DNA from: Paracoccaceae bacterium
GTDB taxonomy: Bacteria > Pseudomonadota > Alphaproteobacteria > Rhodobacterales > Rhodobacteraceae
Length of the DNA: 64,000 nt
Reading direction: 5' to 3'
Assembly: GCA_019429405.1 (NCBI GenBank)
Contig: JAHYIZ010000009.1
Coordinates: 1-64,000 of the forward strand
The translations under genes were made by a program, and so were the position numbers. A model generated the notes under the pieces. That model saw only the letters and a program-made list of their open reading frames with translations, did not search any database and was not told the origin of the DNA. Below, piece by piece: positions 61,280-64,000 of this stretch (the stretch's first letter is position 1; each line of letters starts with the position of its first letter).

Positions 61280-62112
61280 AGCCGGGTCAGCAACACGCCG
61301 GCAACGATCATCACCCCCGCCAGCGCCTTGCCAGGATTCATCCGTTCGCCAAACACGAGCCATCCGATCAGCACCGCGAACAGGATCGAGGTTTCGCGCA
61401 GCGCCGCAACCACCGCGATCGGCGCCAATGTCATCGCCCAGACCGAAATTGCATAGGCGCCATACGAAGCCGCCGAGGCCAGCGCGCCCAGCGCCCAGCC
61501 GCGCATGCCCCCCGCCAGCACCTTGCGCCCCCGCCACGCCACCATGCCGGTAGCAAAAAGGATGCCGTCGACAACGAAAATCCAGCCGACATAGGCAATC
61601 GCGTCGCCCGAAACCCGCGCGCCGAGCCCGTCGATCAGCGTGTAACAGGCCGTCGCAACCGCCGAACCGAGCGCGAAGGGCAAGAGCCGCCGGCTTTCGC
61701 CATCAGCAAAAACACCCCGCGCCATCATCAGAATGCCAAGGCCGAGCACCGTGATACCCAGATATTGCGCCCGGCTGACCGCATCGGCCAGAAAAACCGC
61801 CCCCACGATTGCCACGAACATCGGCGCCGCCCCGCGCGCGATCGGATAGACACGGCTCAGGTCGCCGTGGTCATAGGCGTGGGTGAGAAAGAACTTGTAG
61901 CCGAAATGCGTGCACCCCGCCGCCAGCACCCACGGCCAGACCTCGGCGTTCGGCCATGGCCGCGAAAGCGCTACCGCAAGGCCGATCGGCACCTCCATCA
62001 CCGACAGCACCACCATGCCGCCGATCTTTGACGCTCCGACCTTGATCAGCGCATTCCAGAGCGCGTGCAGGAAGGCCGCACCCAGAACCGCCATCAAAAC
62101 GCCAAGTGACAT
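61276..62112 (-). CDS. EamA/DMT family transporter
   Basis: A 278-residue protein with ten hydrophobic helices in two EamA repeats (LGVLMAVLGAAFLHALWNALI at the start and AISVWAMTLAPIAVVAALRETSI before the second end). The RETSILFAVLIGWLVFGERM motif is typical of DMT exporters. ATG at 62112 is chosen; an open frame continues upstream through the repeat. The third EamA gene of the window; substrate unknown. Confidence 0.85.
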   Translation of the reverse strand: MSLGVLMAVLGAAFLHALWNALIKVGASKIGGMVVLSVMEVPIGLAVALSRPWPNAEVWPWVLAAGCTHFGYKFFLTHAYDHGDLSRVYPIARGAAPMFVAIVGAVFLADAVSRAQYLGITVLGLGILMMARGVFADGESRRLLPFALGSAVATACYTLIDGLGARVSGDAIAYVGWIFVVDGILFATGMVAWRGRKVLAGGMRGWALGALASAASYGAYAISVWAMTLAPIAVVAALRETSILFAVLIGWLVFGERMNPGKALAGVMIVAGVLLTRL

Positions 62113-62167
62113 CCTGCCCTCTTTGCTCTTGCTGCCATCGGTAGCTGCCCTTGGGGGTGGCAGCAAG

Positions 62168-62225
62168 AGGGGGGCGCTGCCCCCCGCCTGCGGCTCCCCC
62201 CGGGGTATTTGCGCATGGAGAAGCC
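62168..62225 (+). repeat. Intergenic repeat copy 9
   Basis: GGGGGGCGCTGCCCCCC hairpin, CCTGCGGCTCCCCCCGGGG, then TATTTGCGCATGGAGAAG. It lies in a divergent region between the EamA gene and the glutathionyl-hydroquinone reductase-like gene. Confidence 0.6.
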
Positions 62226-62327
62226 GCATTGGCTGTGCAGAGAGGCAAAGGGGGCTGCGCGCTGACGCCGGTTTTGCCGGGGGCAGCGACCGCCTACCTT
62301 GTGCCCAGCACTGCAAGGAGGCGCGCA

Positions 62328-63302
62328 ATGGGAATGTTGGTGGACGGCAAATGGCACAGTGTCTGGTATGACACTTCGGCCTCAGGTGGGGCTTTCGTGC
62401 GCACGACGGCGCAGTTTCGCAACTGGGTTACGCCCGACGGCAGCGCCGGCCCTTCGGGCGAAGGTGGTTTTGCCGCCACCTCTGGGCGCTATCACCTCTA
62501 TGTCTCTTACGCCTGCCCATGGGCGCACCGGGCGCTGATCTTCCGCGCCATCAAGGGGCTGGCGCCGCATATCGGGGTTTCGGTCGTGCACCCGGACATG
62601 CTGACCGAGGGCTGGACCTTTGGCCGCGATTTTGACGGTGCCACCGGTGATGGGCTGTTCGATCTGCCCTTCCTGCGCGACCTCTACACCCGCGCCTCCC
62701 CCAGCTATTCCGGCCGCGTTACCGTGCCGGTGCTCTGGGACCGCGAGCGCGGCGTGATCGTGAGCAACGAATCCTCTGAAATCATCCGCATGTTCAACTC
62801 TGCCTTCGACGGCCTCACGGGCAATGCCGACGATTACTGGCCCGAACCGCTACGCGAGGCGATCGAGGCGGTGAATTCGCGCGTTTACGACAGCGTGAAC
62901 AACGGCGTCTACAAAGCCGGTTTCGCCACGACCCAGACCGCCTATGACAGCGCCGTGCATGCGCTCTTCGACAGCCTCGAATGGCTTGAGGCGCGGCTTT
63001 CGCAGCAACGCTATCTGCTGGGGGATCGCCTCACCGAGGCCGACTGGCGGCTATTCACCACGCTGGTGCGGTTCGACCCGGTCTACCATCTGCACTTCAA
63101 GTGCAACCGCAAGCGGCTGATCGACTACCCCAACCTCTGGGCCTATACGCGCGAGCTGTACCAGCGCCCCGGCGTGGCCGAGACCGTGCATTTCGGCCAT
63201 ATCGTGCGCCACTACCACTACAGCCACGAAACCATCAACCCGCACCGGATCATCCCGATCAACCCGATCCTTGATTTCGACGCCCCGCACGGGCGCGGCT
63301 GA
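62328..63302 (+). CDS. Glutathionyl-hydroquinone reductase-like glutathione S-transferase
   Basis: A 324-residue protein of the ECM4/YqjG group. The active-site cysteine is in LYVSYACPWAHRALI near residue 63, and GRDFDGATGDGLF..., WDRERGVIVSNESSEIIRM and the C-terminal helix motif LTEADWRLFTTLVRFDPVYHLHFKCN match the omega-like GS-HQR family. Reduces glutathionylated hydroquinones. ATG at 62328 has AAGGAGG before it; ATG at 62334 is possible. Complete. Confidence 0.92.
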   Translation: MGMLVDGKWHSVWYDTSASGGAFVRTTAQFRNWVTPDGSAGPSGEGGFAATSGRYHLYVSYACPWAHRALIFRAIKGLAPHIGVSVVHPDMLTEGWTFGRDFDGATGDGLFDLPFLRDLYTRASPSYSGRVTVPVLWDRERGVIVSNESSEIIRMFNSAFDGLTGNADDYWPEPLREAIEAVNSRVYDSVNNGVYKAGFATTQTAYDSAVHALFDSLEWLEARLSQQRYLLGDRLTEADWRLFTTLVRFDPVYHLHFKCNRKRLIDYPNLWAYTRELYQRPGVAETVHFGHIVRHYHYSHETINPHRIIPINPILDFDAPHGRG

Positions 63303-63384
63303 ACGGGGCGCGTCTGATTGGGGACTCGCATTCAGTCTTATGAATGCTTAAGTGGGGCAGGTAATCACATCCGGGAGCAAAACC

Positions 63385-63771
63385 ATGAGCTACACCATCA
63401 ACCGCACCATCACCGGCGCCGACTTTGAAGCCGTTGACGCCCGCATTCGCACCGCGCTGGCCGACAAGGGTTTTGGCGTGCTGACCGAAATCGACGTGAA
63501 GGCGACGATGAAGAAAAAGCTCGATGTCGAGATGCCCGCCTACCGCATCCTCGGCGCCTGCAACCCCACCATGGCGCACCAGGCGATCGGCATGGAGCCG
63601 CGCGTGGGCGCGATGCTGCCCTGCAACGTGATCCTGCGCGCAGTCGAGGGCGGTGTCGAGGTTTCGGCCATCGACCCGGTAGCCTCAATGGCCTCGATCA
63701 ACAATGCGGAACTGAAGGCGGTAGCGGGTCAGGTGCGCGAAATGCTGCGCGCGGTGGTTGCGGCGGTCTGA
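63385..63771 (+). CDS. DUF302 family protein
   Basis: A 128-residue protein without a signal peptide. TINRTITGADFEAVDARIRTALADKGFGVLTEIDVKATMKKKLD-type opening and YRILGACNPTMAHQAIGMEPRVGAMLPCNVILR are the DUF302 signature (TT1751-like fold). Function unknown; some relatives are linked to redox or sulfur proteins. ATG at 63385 follows CGGGAGCAAAACC. A terminator follows. Confidence 0.92.
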   Translation: MSYTINRTITGADFEAVDARIRTALADKGFGVLTEIDVKATMKKKLDVEMPAYRILGACNPTMAHQAIGMEPRVGAMLPCNVILRAVEGGVEVSAIDPVASMASINNAELKAVAGQVREMLRAVVAAV

Positions 63772-63831
63772 CCCCCGTCATCTTCAATACACAAATACCC
63801 CGCGGGGTCCGGGGGCGCGTAGCCCCCGGCC
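63772..63831 (-). repeat. Intergenic repeat copy 10
   Basis: On the minus strand a CCGGGGGC/GCCCCCGG hairpin, GGACCCCGCGGGGTATTTG and TGTATTGAAGATGACGGGGG. It falls between the converging DUF302 and ileS genes and overlaps the DUF302 terminator. Confidence 0.6.
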
Positions 63832-63836
63832 TTTTT
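63809..63836 (+). terminator. Rho-independent terminator of the DUF302 gene
   Basis: CCGGGGGC pairs with GCCCCCGG over GCGTA, followed by CCTTTTT, on the plus strand 38 bases after the stop. It ends at the ileS stop codon. Confidence 0.8.
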
Positions 63837-64000
63837 CATGCCAGCGCGTCGTCGCAGCGCGCGCAGGTGCCCGCGTGGCTGTGGCTGCCGACATCGGGCA
63901 GGATCTTCCAGCAGCGTTCGCATTTGGTGCCATCGGCCAGTTCGAACACCACAGAAACGCCCGGCACCTCTGGCAGCCGGAAACTTTCCTGGGGTGCCGG
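63836..64000 (-). CDS. ileS: Isoleucine-tRNA ligase, C-terminal end
   Basis: The final 54 residues and stop of the protein, cut by the window edge. The zinc-binding cluster [13 protein letters not shown]...[10 protein letters not shown] (Cys-x2-Cys-Trp and Cys-x2-Cys) is the C-terminal zinc finger of bacterial IleRS. The rest lies outside the window, upstream on this strand. Confidence 0.88.
   Translation of the reverse strand, partial: PAPQESFRLPEVPGVSVVFELADGTKCERCWKILPDVGSHSHAGTCARCDDALA

Overview
The window is a GC-rich chromosomal segment (about 65% GC by eye) of an alphaproteobacterium, most likely a member of the Rhodobacterales (Rhodobacter/Paracoccus/Roseobacter type). The reasons are the perM-hdaA-ppk-ppx order, a PccR-type acyl-CoA regulator next to propionyl-CoA carboxylase genes, phosphatidylcholine synthase, an NDUFS4-like complex I subunit, an alphaproteobacterial LexA-like box and a FnrL-type box. 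I see no prophage, insertion sequence, integron or CRISPR array. Coding density is high, with many 1-4 base overlaps between genes.

Layout. 1-5.4 kb: end of an AI-2E family permease, hdaA (replication control), ppk and ppx (polyphosphate synthesis and breakdown). 5.4-8.3 kb: a minus-strand run with an EEP-family hydrolase, a TerB/DnaJ protein, a GNAT acetyltransferase and a VOC protein. 8.4-20.2 kb: the propionyl-CoA/methylmalonyl-CoA module (mcm, pccA, pccB) with several small conserved unknowns between the subunit genes, then a DUF486 protein, an MFS exporter and the PccR-like regulator with two exact TTTGCAAA sites before it. 20.2-28.3 kb: a nuclease, a DUF1003 protein, then the choline module betA-betB-betI facing choX-choW-choV, with a BetI-like palindrome between betI and choX. 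28.3-38.9 kb: transporters (EamA, LysE/ArgO, SLC13/RCK), a porin, yebC, a TIGR00282 phosphoesterase, 5-formyl-THF cyclo-ligase, guaD, an IMPase-family phosphatase and an XRE regulator.

39.2-47.5 kb: a quinone oxidoreductase with an exact FNR box upstream, a Bax-inhibitor-1 protein, a gap paralogue, tRNA-Arg(TCT), a GNAT gene, a shortened LysE gene, the NDUFS4-like gene, uvrB with a LexA-like box, and UDP-glucose dehydrogenase. 47.6-49.7 kb: a copper-responsive group (two c-type cytochromes, a CopZ-like protein and CueR) with three CueR-type promoters. 49.9-55.7 kb: mobA, tusA-like, a DksA/TraR zinc-finger gene, an M20 peptidase, an exopolysaccharide sugar transferase with an AT-rich upstream region, and a secreted-repeat protein followed by an ECF sigma factor and its probable anti-sigma factor. 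55.7-64 kb: priA, transaldolase, DUF484, xerC, pcs, an EamA transporter, a glutathionyl-hydroquinone reductase-like protein, a DUF302 protein and the end of ileS.

How they work together: mcm, pccA, pccB and the regulator form one C3 acyl-CoA pathway. choXWV imports choline, which betBA oxidises to glycine betaine and pcs joins to CDP-diacylglycerol to make phosphatidylcholine. The most interesting unexplained items are non-coding: an approximately 80-base structured RNA candidate upstream of the 5-formyl-THF cyclo-ligase gene, a family of short intergenic repeats at ten sites, a 17-bp-stem hairpin with a G-rich loop before uvrB, and a tandem-repeat leader peptide overlapping the priA start.
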